DNA of 16,166 bases from Candidatus Sericytochromatia bacterium (GCA_913773825.1 CAJYHH010001046.1:1-16166), one strand, 5' to 3'; shown: positions 1-6,586, numbered from the stretch's first letter. Made by a program: numbers and translations. The notes: generated by a model not told the origin, from the sequence alone.

Positions 1-250
1 CACCGTCTTTAGCAGAAGGGCCATTGCCGGTAATCAGCACACAGCCGACATCAGACCACATCCGGGCATGTTCAAGCGCTGTAAACAGTTCATCAACCGT
101 ATGAGGACGAAATGCATTGCGAACTTCGGGACGGTTAAAGGCAATGCGCACGGTGCCTTGATCTTTGGCGCGGTGATAAGTGATATCAGTAAATTCAAAG
201 CCTTCAACGCTATCCCAGCGCTCAGGATCAAAAATGGGTGAAATCGACAT
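1..250 (-). CDS. menB: 1,4-dihydroxy-2-naphthoyl-CoA synthase, N-terminal part
   Basis: The gene runs off the left edge, so only the first 83 codons are present. MenB closes the second ring in menaquinone synthesis, turning o-succinylbenzoyl-CoA into 1,4-dihydroxy-2-naphthoyl-CoA in the cytoplasm; it belongs to the crotonase family. The visible part carries the MenB-specific stretch FNRPEVRNAFRPHTVDEL followed by VGCVLITGNGPSAKDG, a close match to the naphthoate synthase type and not to general enoyl-CoA hydratases. The pre-domain VEGFEFTDITYHRA also resembles actinobacterial and related MenB proteins. The ATG at 250 is preceded by an AAGGA ribosome binding site about ten bases upstream and by a TATAAT box. 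The active-site region lies outside the window, so function is inferred from the N-terminal signature. The gene is divergent from the CPBP protease. Confidence 0.93.
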   Translation of the reverse strand, partial: MSISPIFDPERWDSVEGFEFTDITYHRAKDQGTVRIAFNRPEVRNAFRPHTVDELFTALEHARMWSDVGCVLITGNGPSAKDG

Positions 251-274
251 AGAGCCAGCTTCCTTGTAAAGAGT

Positions 275-287
275 CTGGAGTATTATA
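275..287 (-). promoter_or_regulatory. Likely -10 box for menB
   Basis: A perfect TATAAT reads on the minus strand at 287-282 and would place transcription start near 275, giving a leader of about 25 bases that includes the AAGGA ribosome binding site. No good TTGACA-like -35 box is visible at the usual distance, so this rests mainly on the -10 match and its position. Confidence 0.45.
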
Positions 288-321
288 GCCGCTAGCAGAG
301 ATAGGTGAGGGCTGACCTAAA

Positions 322-337
322 TGATAAGATTCAGATA
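322..337 (+). promoter_or_regulatory. Extended -10 suited to leaderless start of the CPBP gene
   Basis: TGATAAGAT (322-330) has the TGn extension and a four-of-six match to TATAAT. Counting seven bases from its end puts transcription start at 337, the A of the start codon. No ribosome binding site lies close to this ATG; the only purine-rich stretch, around 302-309, is too far away. A leaderless messenger is therefore inferred. The same arrangement occurs at 4399-4407. Confidence 0.35.
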
Positions 338-1227
338 TGTCTCTGTCCTCTGAGCAAGACGAACGTCCGGCGCCTTTTCAGGCGATCCGGATTTATAAGT
401 TGCTGATTCGTTTTGTCTTAGGTCATCTGATTATTCTGCCGCTTATCTTTGGTTTGGGCGTGGTCTGGCTGTGGCTCAGTGATTCTCTCTGGTCAGATGC
501 CTATCTTGATCTGTTGTTTGAGGCCTATGCCCATTTGAGCTATTCCTGGCTTGTCTGGATCTGTTGGCGTGCTTTAAAACGCAATGGCCTGCCGCTACGT
601 GCTTTTTTAGGGCCTATGCCAGACATGTCGCTTTTCTTGTTTGCTGGTATCACCTTGATGCTGGTTATTTCATCTTTTGGTCTGGCTCTCCCAACGAGTT
701 TGCTGCAACTCAGTCAGGGTGAGGAAGTGAGTCATGGTTTGCCCACGCTCTGGACTGACGGTGATCGCTTGGCAATTGTTTATAACGTGCTCACCGTGAT
801 CAGCGGTGTGTTTTGGGCCCCGCTTGCCGAAGAGCTCTGTTTTCGCGGGATCTTTTTACATCGTTTGACGGTGAAATGGAATCTTCGCGAAGCCATTATT
901 CTTTCATCGCTGATTTTTGGTTTGTTACATGGATTGAATATTGGGGCTGTGGTTTTTGGTTTAGTGATGAGTCTGATTTATCTCGAAACAGCTTCTCTAA
1001 GACTCACCATTTGTTTGCATAGTCTGCATAATGCGCTTGTTTACTTAATGGCCTGGATGAGTTTAACAAATGTATTGCCGTTGATGAACCCCAACGTGAT
1101 TCTACAATTTGAAGTAATCTGTTTGGCGATTGGGGGAACAGCACTTTGGTATTGGTTTTATGTTCGTGATCAGGCCTGGAATCTGTACCCGCCTTTTTTG
1201 ACTCCCATCATTCAGACAACAGATTGA
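337..1227 (+). CDS. CPBP family intramembrane glutamic endopeptidase
   Basis: A 296-residue multi-pass membrane protein with seven or eight hydrophobic segments. It carries the CPBP (Abi, Rce1-like) motifs in order. Motif 1 is EELCFRG with E165, E166 and R170. Motif 2 contains H198 (LLHGLN). Motif 3 contains H228 and N232 (HSLHN). In this family the paired glutamates and the two histidines form the active site that cleaves substrates within the inner membrane. Bacterial members act in bacteriocin self-immunity, protein maturation or unknown roles; nothing nearby indicates the substrate, and no bacteriocin gene is visible. The ATG at 337 is the first start after an in-frame TAA at 325-327. It lacks a clear ribosome binding site. 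The last 20 bases overlap the convergent gene's end, so the two messages are complementary there. Family assignment is firm; the role is not known. Confidence 0.9.
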   Translation: MSLSSEQDERPAPFQAIRIYKLLIRFVLGHLIILPLIFGLGVVWLWLSDSLWSDAYLDLLFEAYAHLSYSWLVWICWRALKRNGLPLRAFLGPMPDMSLFLFAGITLMLVISSFGLALPTSLLQLSQGEEVSHGLPTLWTDGDRLAIVYNVLTVISGVFWAPLAEELCFRGIFLHRLTVKWNLREAIILSSLIFGLLHGLNIGAVVFGLVMSLIYLETASLRLTICLHSLHNALVYLMAWMSLTNVLPLMNPNVILQFEVICLAIGGTALWYWFYVRDQAWNLYPPFLTPIIQTTD

Positions 1228-1798
1228 CGTACAAAGATACAAACAGAAAAATAAACCACCAAAAGCTGCCAAGCGTGACAACGATTTTTTCACCTGTTGT
1301 GAATTTTTTTTGCAAAGGCAAATCAGGTTCTGTTTGTTGCCAATAAGCATTAAGCAGACGTTGAAAGGTCACCAGTACAAAAGTTGAAAGTAAAATACGC
1401 GCAATAGTAGGTAAGGGCTCTAAACCAATGAGGTATTTATCAGCTACCTCGGCCATCGGAAATTGTAAGTACCAACAAATAGTCAGCAGTTTAGGTGAAA
1501 CATCGAGCTCTACATCTACATAATCAGAAGCGTGATTTTGAATCTCTTTAAATTGACGAAACACCAGAAACAGCCCAAGTATTGGAATCAGAACCCCAAC
1601 TGTCCGCATCAAGGGTGAAAAGTCATTTGGCCAGGCTTTACCGCGAAAGTCTTTCCAGTTGAGATAGAACCAGCGCAAAGAATAAAGGCCTAGAGTAAGA
1701 ATATTGAGTAGAGCAACTTTTTTCAGGCTGCGACCAGGCGAAATGGGCAGTTTACTAGTCTTAACGTAGACGGGGGTAAGCGGTAAATTCTGGTCCAT
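1208..1798 (-). CDS. DUF4234-like integral membrane protein
   Basis: A 196-residue membrane protein of unknown function. Near the N-terminus a segment reading LLNILTLGLYSLRWFYLNWK resembles the DUF4234 pattern (ITLGIY followed by a W, often 'YxxYW'), with a charged loop after it. Hydrophobic segments lie roughly at residues 28-46, 64-82, 105-118, 128-147 and 169-192. There is no signal peptide and no catalytic motif that I can recognise. The ATG at 1798 has GGAG about eleven bases upstream, which is a long spacing. The gene ends inside the 3' end of the convergent CPBP gene (20-base overlap). It is 47 bases downstream of the nucleotidyltransferase gene on the same strand, so co-transcription is plausible. 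The DUF assignment is by sequence resemblance only. Confidence 0.65.
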   Translation of the reverse strand: MDQNLPLTPVYVKTSKLPISPGRSLKKVALLNILTLGLYSLRWFYLNWKDFRGKAWPNDFSPLMRTVGVLIPILGLFLVFRQFKEIQNHASDYVDVELDVSPKLLTICWYLQFPMAEVADKYLIGLEPLPTIARILLSTFVLVTFQRLLNAYWQQTEPDLPLQKKFTTGEKIVVTLGSFWWFIFLFVSLYVNLLSE

Positions 1799-1845
1799 CT
1801 GGTGAGTAACTCCATTTACGATAGCCAGATCATACCCAATAAACC

Positions 1846-2829
1846 CTAATTGGGAAAGTTGCCTATAAATTCCTTAAAATCAACTTCAATCTGATCTTTG
1901 TCATGTTTATCAAGCCAATTGTCAAAATCATCCTGACTGCTTTTATAGCTTTGCATGATCTGGCCTAAGGCTTTGCCTTCTAAGCCTGTCCAGAGCTGTA
2001 CAAGTTTACCGTTAAATTTAGCGTAGCGCTTTTCATAATCTTGAATTCGCTGGGCATAAGCTTTTAATTGGCCGAAAAAGTCTGCACTTTCAAAGGCGTT
2101 ATGGGTGCGGATCAGATAAATCGATTTATCTTTTTCAAATTGATAAGCAGGAAGCTGTTCACGGGTTTTGAGCCATTCTAAAAAGCTGGAGTATGTCTTG
2201 CGTTTGCGATTACGGGTGCGGTTGATGTGATTGAGATTTTCATCATCATAAATCTCTGGATTAAAAAATTCAGAGCTAATCACAAATTCAAAGATCTCTT
2301 CAAGACTGTCAAAGCCTTGCTGCCAGCGGCTATAGTCATAACCTAAAAACTGATAAATAGCAGCGGGATCGCGACTGAGTAAAAGACTCTCTGCACGATG
2401 ACCCGACTCCGTGCGAATTTGATAATTTAAGCCATCCCAGCCAAATTTGAGCCCGAGTTTATGAGCAATTCGGCCAACCAGATTGTTTAAATCATTAAAG
2501 GCATAATAAAAAATGGCGCTCTGGACTTGTTCTGGCTCAACAAAAATCAGGTCAATCTGAAAATCCTGATATTCAAACGAGATATTATCACTGTTGTAGA
2601 CCGCTTGCCGGCTGCCTATATCTTTAAGAAAGGCCTCAAATTCTTTACGCTCAAGCTTGGGTTTTGGCACTACAATATCCAGATCACCAAAATCTGGTTT
2701 CTGGCGATAATAAGGCAGAGGGTGAAGCTCTGGGTAGATTGTCCCCAGCTTTTCCACAATGTTAACTTCAAGCGCCCGGTACTCATTTGCTTGCAAGCGC
2801 CGAGTATTTTCAATTGCATTGCCGCCCAT
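1846..2829 (-). CDS. Nucleotidyltransferase-fold protein (Pol beta superfamily-like)
   Basis: A 327-residue cytoplasmic protein. KPDFGDLDIVV (residues 44-54) followed by FQIDLIFV (90-97) gives the three acidic residues expected of the Pol beta nucleotidyltransferase fold: D49, D51 and D93. The usual GS pair is replaced by FG just before the DxD. After this comes a helical region (RIAHKLGLKFGWDGL) and a long charged C-terminal half with no recognised domain. The N-terminal MGGNAIENTRRL resembles openings I recall from phage-borne and bacterial uncharacterised nucleotidyltransferases, but this is from memory. ATG 2829 is preferred over the in-frame GTG at 2838 because GGAG sits eight bases before the ATG and only one base before the GTG. 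A strong promoter lies directly upstream. No HEPN or other partner typical of MNT toxin-antitoxin pairs is adjacent. Substrate unknown. Confidence 0.62.
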   Translation of the reverse strand: MGGNAIENTRRLQANEYRALEVNIVEKLGTIYPELHPLPYYRQKPDFGDLDIVVPKPKLERKEFEAFLKDIGSRQAVYNSDNISFEYQDFQIDLIFVEPEQVQSAIFYYAFNDLNNLVGRIAHKLGLKFGWDGLNYQIRTESGHRAESLLLSRDPAAIYQFLGYDYSRWQQGFDSLEEIFEFVISSEFFNPEIYDDENLNHINRTRNRKRKTYSSFLEWLKTREQLPAYQFEKDKSIYLIRTHNAFESADFFGQLKAYAQRIQDYEKRYAKFNGKLVQLWTGLEGKALGQIMQSYKSSQDDFDNWLDKHDKDQIEVDFKEFIGNFPN

Positions 2830-2848
2830 CTGACACACTCCGCTGTTT

Positions 2849-2884
2849 TCAATCCATCATATCAGCGAGTCTGGGCTTTGTCAG
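2849..2884 (-). promoter_or_regulatory. Strong sigma-70 type promoter for the nucleotidyltransferase gene
   Basis: On the minus strand CTGACA (2884-2879) is followed by a 17-base spacer and TATGAT (2861-2856), each five of six to consensus. The spacer ends in TGA, giving an extended -10. Predicted start is near 2849, about 20 bases before the ATG at 2829, with GGAG in the leader. This is the best promoter by eye in the window. Confidence 0.7.
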
Positions 2885-2916
2885 TTGGTGATTAACTCAG
2901 CACAGAAGTCTAAAAA

Positions 2917-4392
2917 TTAATCAGCCTGAACCTTGAGTTGACCAATAAATTCATAATTGCCTGAGGCGTGTTGATTTGAAAACAGCTCAAGTTTATAAGC
3001 GCCAGGTTTGGGAATCTTACAGCTGACGCTGAGATCGCGAGTGCCTGTGACCTGACAGTGGACAGGCTCCGTTTTGTCGCTGCTTTTTTCTTTGCCTTTG
3101 GGGCTGCGGATATCAGGTGTGAGATGACCCAGTAAATACTGACGTTTAGAATTTTCCAGACGGAACTTGGCATACTCTGTGGCTTTAAGCGGTGAGCTCA
3201 GGCCTTTTTCTAAACGATAGCCGCGTTCAAAAAACGAGGCTCTAAGCAGTGGCTGACGTTCAAAGGTTTCGCGGCTGATCGGCTTGTTTTTTAGCTGCCA
3301 TTTGCTTTCAGTTGGGAAGTGATCCACGCCAAAGACTTCAGGGGGTGTAAACAGATAATCCGGGTTGTAGCGACGGACAAAACCATCGTTCCCCACCAGA
3401 CCTGAGCCCCAGGTGGTATCCAGCAGATACCATTGGTCTTCAATCTGCACCGCATTCCAGGCATGGCCTGTACCAGGTGCGGTCATGCCCTGTAAATCAC
3501 GGGCATCACCCGTGACATAGACAGCCAGAATCCCCATTTCATGAGCTAAAGCCATAAACAGCCGGGAATAGCCCGCACAAACGGCTTTGCGGGTTTTAAA
3601 TACAGTCTGAGCATCCTGAGGAGGATACTGACCCATCGCTAAGGCGGGGGCATCATAGGCGATGCGAGTCGCAACATAGTCGTAAATCGCTTTAACGCGC
3701 CCATAGGGATTACTCTCTTGCTGGGCAATATAGTGCGCCACTGTTGAGATGTTTTTATCCATATTGGCAGGCAGACGGGCTATCGCTGGATGGATTTCTC
3801 TAGACGGTGGCCAGTCTGGGCGCTGGGTTTTAACACTGGCTGCTGAAACGGGACGCGCTTGAGGCTTTGGGCTGCTGCGGACGCTGTCTAAAGCTTCTGC
3901 CCAGGCTTGTGAGGGATTGTCTAAAACACGCTGATAAACGCCTTCTAAGCGACTGGCTAAATAAAGCGATTTAATCCGGGCGTTGGGGGCCCAGGCTTCC
4001 TGACGCTGGGCAAACATCCAGTCACCGCGGGTGGTTAAAGCAGTAAAGCTCTCTTGCGGAAACAAGCCTAGTAAAGTGGCGAGAACAGTCAGACTCAGGG
4101 TAAAGGTATTAAGCGCCACACGCGGCATAAAGCCGACTTCTTTTTTCTCGCTTAATTGCTGACGTTGCTCAGGCGTGAGTTTATCTTCGGCCCGGATTTC
4201 CTGGATCAGGCTTTCAAGTGTCCAATAGACGGGCATAATTGGCAGAATCAGCCCACCGACCAGCCAAGGCAACCAGACAGGGCCGTTGATGTGAACCGCT
4301 AGTGACGAGACCAGCCAGGCCGCCAGCATCGAGAGCAGCAGAACCAGTCCGTACCAGAAAAACTTAATCGGAAACAACAGCAGGTGAAACAT
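2917..4392 (-). CDS. Membrane-anchored transglutaminase-like (KY-type) protein
   Basis: A 491-residue protein with three N-terminal hydrophobic segments (about residues 5-35, 40-60 and 92-112), a proline-rich linker and a transglutaminase-like core. The papain-type triad is complete: C272 in KAVCAGYS, H310 in GHAWNAV and D325 in LLDTTWGSG. The C-terminal side of the core (YLFTPPEVF, DHFPTESKWQL) matches the arrangement in kyphoscoliosis-peptidase-like bacterial proteins. The last 60 residues look like a beta-rich domain. In this superfamily the triad supports protease, amidase or crosslinking activity; which applies here cannot be told. The core is probably outside the membrane, but topology is inferred. 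There is no ribosome binding site before the ATG. An extended -10 lies six bases upstream, suggesting a leaderless message. The 87 bases to the next gene hold that gene's own promoter. Confidence 0.82.
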   Translation of the reverse strand: MFHLLLFPIKFFWYGLVLLLSMLAAWLVSSLAVHINGPVWLPWLVGGLILPIMPVYWTLESLIQEIRAEDKLTPEQRQQLSEKKEVGFMPRVALNTFTLSLTVLATLLGLFPQESFTALTTRGDWMFAQRQEAWAPNARIKSLYLASRLEGVYQRVLDNPSQAWAEALDSVRSSPKPQARPVSAASVKTQRPDWPPSREIHPAIARLPANMDKNISTVAHYIAQQESNPYGRVKAIYDYVATRIAYDAPALAMGQYPPQDAQTVFKTRKAVCAGYSRLFMALAHEMGILAVYVTGDARDLQGMTAPGTGHAWNAVQIEDQWYLLDTTWGSGLVGNDGFVRRYNPDYLFTPPEVFGVDHFPTESKWQLKNKPISRETFERQPLLRASFFERGYRLEKGLSSPLKATEYAKFRLENSKRQYLLGHLTPDIRSPKGKEKSSDKTEPVHCQVTGTRDLSVSCKIPKPGAYKLELFSNQHASGNYEFIGQLKVQAD

Positions 4393-4407
4393 GCTCTGAT
4401 CATATCA
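4392..4407 (-). promoter_or_regulatory. Extended -10 suited to leaderless start of the transglutaminase gene
   Basis: TGATATGAT reads on the minus strand from 4407 to 4399. Seven bases further is 4392, the A of the start codon. No -35 box of quality is seen, which is acceptable for an extended -10. The 11-base string GCTGATATGAT is identical to the one in the promoter at 2856-2866. Confidence 0.42.
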
Positions 4408-4447
4408 GCACAGGCACCCACCAGGGAGCAGGATAGGCTGGGTTTGT

Positions 4448-4873
4448 TTAAGGTCTCAGATAAGGCTCCAGCAGATTTGTAAAGGTTCCTTGCTTGCCAA
4501 TGCGGTAGACGTAGTAGTCTGAATCAATCGTAATGATTTGAGTAAGGTTTAGCTCCTCTGCCATCACTACGAGTGAGCTATCAGCTAAATCCATTGGCAC
4601 ATCTTGATATTTTTCGGTCAGAGTAATTATTCTTTCAAGATGTTCTGCCTCAAGTGGAATAAGTTTGACTCCTCCTCGCTCTACCCATCTAAGTGCATTG
4701 AGCTGAGTTTGCGTGCTGAAGTCAAGCATATGGGCTACTTCTGTCAAAACGGGCCACGTACTAATGAGTTGACCTTTATAGGTTTTGAGGAATTGAATAA
4801 CACTTTTGTGATAATGGTCATCACGATCAAAAAGCGCAATAATTGGGCCTGCATCAATGAGAGTGCTTGGCAC
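4448..4873 (-). CDS. PIN-domain RNase toxin, VapC-like
   Basis: A 141-residue single-domain PIN protein, the usual size for VapC-type toxins. Acidic residues at the expected places are D7 (LIDAGPIIALFD), E45 (VLTEVAHML), D95 and D98 (DLADSSLVV) and D117/D119 (TIDSDYYVYR). Together they would hold the metal ions for RNA cleavage. The IALFDRDDHYHK stretch after the first aspartate is typical of the subgroup paired with small DNA-binding antitoxins. The start is a GTG at 4873; the first catalytic aspartate at residue 7 leaves no room for a later start. The start lies inside the antitoxin gene (20-base overlap), so translation is likely coupled. RNA target unknown. Confidence 0.87.
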   Translation of the reverse strand: MPSTLIDAGPIIALFDRDDHYHKSVIQFLKTYKGQLISTWPVLTEVAHMLDFSTQTQLNALRWVERGGVKLIPLEAEHLERIITLTEKYQDVPMDLADSSLVVMAEELNLTQIITIDSDYYVYRIGKQGTFTNLLEPYLRP

Positions 4874-5102
4874 GTAATTTCGCTTTCAGGCGCTGTTTAT
4901 AGGTTTTTGAGCGATCTGTTTCTCCACTACTGCCCTGACCAAATAGATCCTTGCCGAGCTCATAGGGGCTTTGTTCTGCTTCAATCGTTTTGTAGTAGTG
5001 TTGTAGAGCTGCTTTCAGCACTTCTGACTTTGTCTTTTGTTGAAGTTTACATAGGTGTTCAAGGCGGTGTTCATCATCTCGATTGAGTCTGAGAGAAACC
5101 AT
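4854..5102 (-). CDS. Ribbon-helix-helix (CopG-like) antitoxin
   Basis: An 82-residue protein that starts with a short beta strand (VSLRLN), followed by two helices (about residues 8-21 and 24-38, KTKSEVLKAALQHYY). This is the ribbon-helix-helix layout of dimeric repressors. The basic C-terminal part (about 48-82) would bind the toxin. ATG 5102 is chosen because AAAGGAG ends five bases upstream. The upstream in-frame ATG at 5123 would place that ribosome binding site inside the coding region. It precedes and overlaps the PIN toxin gene, as in most type II systems. A near-perfect inverted repeat upstream suits autorepression by a dimer. Confidence 0.85.
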   Translation of the reverse strand: MVSLRLNRDDEHRLEHLCKLQQKTKSEVLKAALQHYYKTIEAEQSPYELGKDLFGQGSSGETDRSKTYKQRLKAKLRAKHSH

Positions 5103-5112
5103 ATCTACTCCT

Positions 5113-5135
5113 TTGTAATACATTCTGTACTACAA
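5113..5135. promoter_or_regulatory. Probable operator of the toxin-antitoxin operon
   Basis: Inverted repeat with arms TTGTAATAC (5113-5121) and GTACTACAA (5127-5135), eight of nine bases paired, with a five-base centre. It lies immediately upstream of the antitoxin ribosome binding site, the usual place for autoregulation by an antitoxin or antitoxin-toxin complex. The role is inferred from position and symmetry. Confidence 0.55.
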
Positions 5136-5187
5136 GTGTAATTGAAAGGCCTTCTTTTGTGTGCTTATGATTGAGCGCTTTTAAATT

Positions 5188-5781
5188 TTATTTAACAGGC
5201 TGTTTTGAATCTCTTATCTGCTTCAGTAAGTGATTAAAGGCCTCGCCCAATTGTGGGTCATGACTGACATAGAGCTTTTTGCCGATTTGCAGATTCCAGG
5301 GCGCGCCTGATTTTGTGTTTGAGGTTGAAAAAAGTTTTGCATTCTGCTGGTCGGGAAGTTTAAACAGCAGCGTAAAACTCGGATAGTCGTCAGTATGCTC
5401 CATAACTGAAAGTGGCTTGTCTGTTGCTTGCCAACTTGAATTATTCATTTGGTTAAACAGCTCTGTAACCAGTGCTTTGGCAATCACAGTATTCACTTTC
5501 CAGTTTTGGGGCTTAGTCTGGCTGTTACGAGTGGTTTCTTCGTGTTTGCCAGTGGCTTTAAAACGGCCATCGCTTTGCTGGTTCAGAGTAAAGCTTTCTT
5601 TGGGAAACCGCATTGCAAAACCGATCCAGGAATATTGAAGCTCAATTTGCTGAGGGGCGCTAAGCGTCTTTTGGCCAGGTACAGCGGCCTTGACTGAACC
5701 GAGTTCAGAACTCAAGCCAAACGAGATACAAAATAGACCGGCGAGCAGTAAACGAAAGGGATTTATTTTCTTCATTATCAT
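5188..5781 (-). CDS. Exported protein of unknown function
   Basis: I do not recognise this protein. It begins with a signal peptide: a lysine pair, a leucine-rich core (residues 8-24) and a plausible cleavage after VKA near residue 32. The mature part of about 165 residues is soluble and beta-rich, with SWIGFAMRFP near its start and SGAPWNLQIGKKLYV near its end; it has no cysteines, so no lipid anchor and no disulfides. GGAGG precedes the start. ATG 5781 has four bases of spacing and ATG 5775 has ten, so either could be used; 5781 is listed. A TTG at 5784 is less likely. It is on the same strand as its neighbours but separated by gaps of about 75-85 bases, so operon membership is uncertain. 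Location is probably periplasmic. Confidence 0.7.
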   Translation of the reverse strand: MIMKKINPFRLLLAGLFCISFGLSSELGSVKAAVPGQKTLSAPQQIELQYSWIGFAMRFPKESFTLNQQSDGRFKATGKHEETTRNSQTKPQNWKVNTVIAKALVTELFNQMNNSSWQATDKPLSVMEHTDDYPSFTLLFKLPDQQNAKLFSTSNTKSGAPWNLQIGKKLYVSHDPQLGEAFNHLLKQIRDSKQPVK

Positions 5782-5857
5782 CAAGCCTCCGCAAAAGCAT
5801 GTTGATACTTTGACCGCTCAAGAGGCTGAAGTGTTCATCAACATTCAGTTTGGTGTT

Positions 5858-6208
5858 TTAGGATAAAGCTCTGGCCTCAATTTTTTGCAGCAGAATCTGT
5901 CCTTCATTTTCAGTATGAGAAAGCTGCGTTGCCAAAAAATCCTGAACTTCACTGAGATATCTGGGGCGATAACCTGGGCCTCCACAGCCACAGGAATGAT
6001 AGGCAAAGCCGTGTTGAAACAGTATCTCGACCTTTTTCCACTGCCGCAGATTCTGCTGGCTGGGTGGTTTAAAGTCCATTCCCATTGCTTTTAATGGGCG
6101 AGTACATTGTGGGCAACCGGGCTTATGCTGAGAGTCTTGCTTAAATGCCTTACGACAGTAAAAGCAAGCATAACGTGATTTGTAACTGTGAAAACCGTAG
6201 CGACACAT
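5858..6208 (-). CDS. Small zinc-ribbon protein, conserved hypothetical
   Basis: A 116-residue cytoplasmic protein opening MCRYGFHSYKSRYACFYC. Two CxxC pairs (C15/C18 and C32/C35) form an apparent zinc ribbon. A second cysteine- and glycine-rich motif, HSCGCGGPGY, lies near residues 70-80. I recall this arrangement from unnamed conserved bacterial proteins with the same opening and the same SCGC motif; no function is known to me. ATG 6208 is preferred over TTG 6217, because the family begins at this methionine and AGG lies nine bases upstream. The C-terminal 35 residues look helical. Confidence 0.72.
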   Translation of the reverse strand: MCRYGFHSYKSRYACFYCRKAFKQDSQHKPGCPQCTRPLKAMGMDFKPPSQQNLRQWKKVEILFQHGFAYHSCGCGGPGYRPRYLSEVQDFLATQLSHTENEGQILLQKIEARALS

Positions 6209-6227
6209 GATATTCAACCTAGTCTAT

Positions 6228-6250
6228 AAACTGGTTTGAAACTGGTTTGA
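6228..6250. repeat. Two-copy 11-base tandem repeat upstream of the zinc-ribbon gene
   Basis: AAACTGGTTTGA occurs at 6228-6239 and again at 6239-6250, a period of 11 bases, which is about one helical turn. It lies 20-42 bases upstream of the zinc-ribbon start. It could be a pair of same-face binding sites or chance. Confidence 0.35.
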
Positions 6251-6344
6251 TTGAATCACGTTATAGCGGCTTTGTCGAGATATTTCTCTTTGAATGCGTC
6301 TAGAGAGTTTTAGACCAGATCTGGCCTGAGTTGGTGGAAGATTT

Positions 6345-6572
6345 TTAAAATCGCCTTATCGATATTGGAATCAATATTTTCGTACTTATTGCCATCCAAT
6401 TCGAGATGCCAATGACTTGGAAAACAAGGTTGAGTAGAAAAGCTTCTTGATAAGCTGGTGTCTGAAAAAACGATTCTAGTGAATCTGTATTTTTAGCTTG
6501 GGCGTTGGGTAATAACAAGCTGAACGACAGAATGAAAATGAAAAACAGGAGGCGCTTTGCGGTTTGTCGCAT
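6345..6572 (-). CDS. Small exported protein, probably frameshifted
   Basis: The open frame encodes 75 residues: a signal peptide (MRQTAKRLLFFIFILSFSLL, then a plausible cut after AQA near residue 26) and a short mature part. AGGAGG sits four bases before the ATG. From about residue 50 the frame becomes less protein-like. The neighbouring frame meanwhile reads HWHLELDGNKYENIDSN and continues, charged and helical, to a TAA at 6310-6312. A one-base loss, for example in the T run at about 6420, would explain this; the original product would be about 87 residues. It may be a true pseudogene or a sequencing error. The gene starts 31 bases after pheT on the same strand. Its start region is also a hairpin of terminator type. 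No family recognised. Confidence 0.5.
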   Translation of the reverse strand: MRQTAKRLLFFIFILSFSLLLPNAQAKNTDSLESFFQTPAYQEAFLLNLVFQVIGISNWMAISTKILIPISIRRF

Positions 6573-6586
6573 ATCGCCTCCTGTTT
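6543..6586 (-). terminator. Terminator-like hairpin that covers a ribosome binding site
   Basis: Perfect 12-base inverted repeat: AAACAGGAGGCG (minus strand, 6586-6575) and CGCCTCCTGTTT (6554-6543), with a 20-base loop and a run of five Ts spanning the end of the second arm. It lies 18 bases after the pheT stop and could end the pheST message. The first arm contains the AGGAGG of the next small gene, the loop contains its ATG, and the second arm encodes its codons 6-9. Confidence 0.6.

Noticed and set aside
337..1227. CPBP protein as an immunity gene for a bacteriocin cluster
   Set aside because: No peptide precursor, modification enzyme or ABC exporter lies in the window, so the immunity role is unsupported.
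1835..1854. Hairpin CCCAAT/ATTGGG at the end of the nucleotidyltransferase gene as a terminator
   Set aside because: The stem is only six bases, includes AT pairs and has no T run after it.
2527..2895. 122-residue plus-strand open frame opposite the nucleotidyltransferase gene
   Set aside because: It is antisense to a well-supported gene, has no recognisable domain and no good ribosome binding site.
4604..5086. 160-residue plus-strand open frame opposite the toxin-antitoxin genes
   Set aside because: It is the shadow of two clear genes with known motifs; its own product shows no domain.
4448..5102. The PIN/RHH pair as part of a larger defence island
   Set aside because: Flanking genes are a membrane transglutaminase and an exported protein; no restriction, abortive infection or CRISPR genes adjoin.
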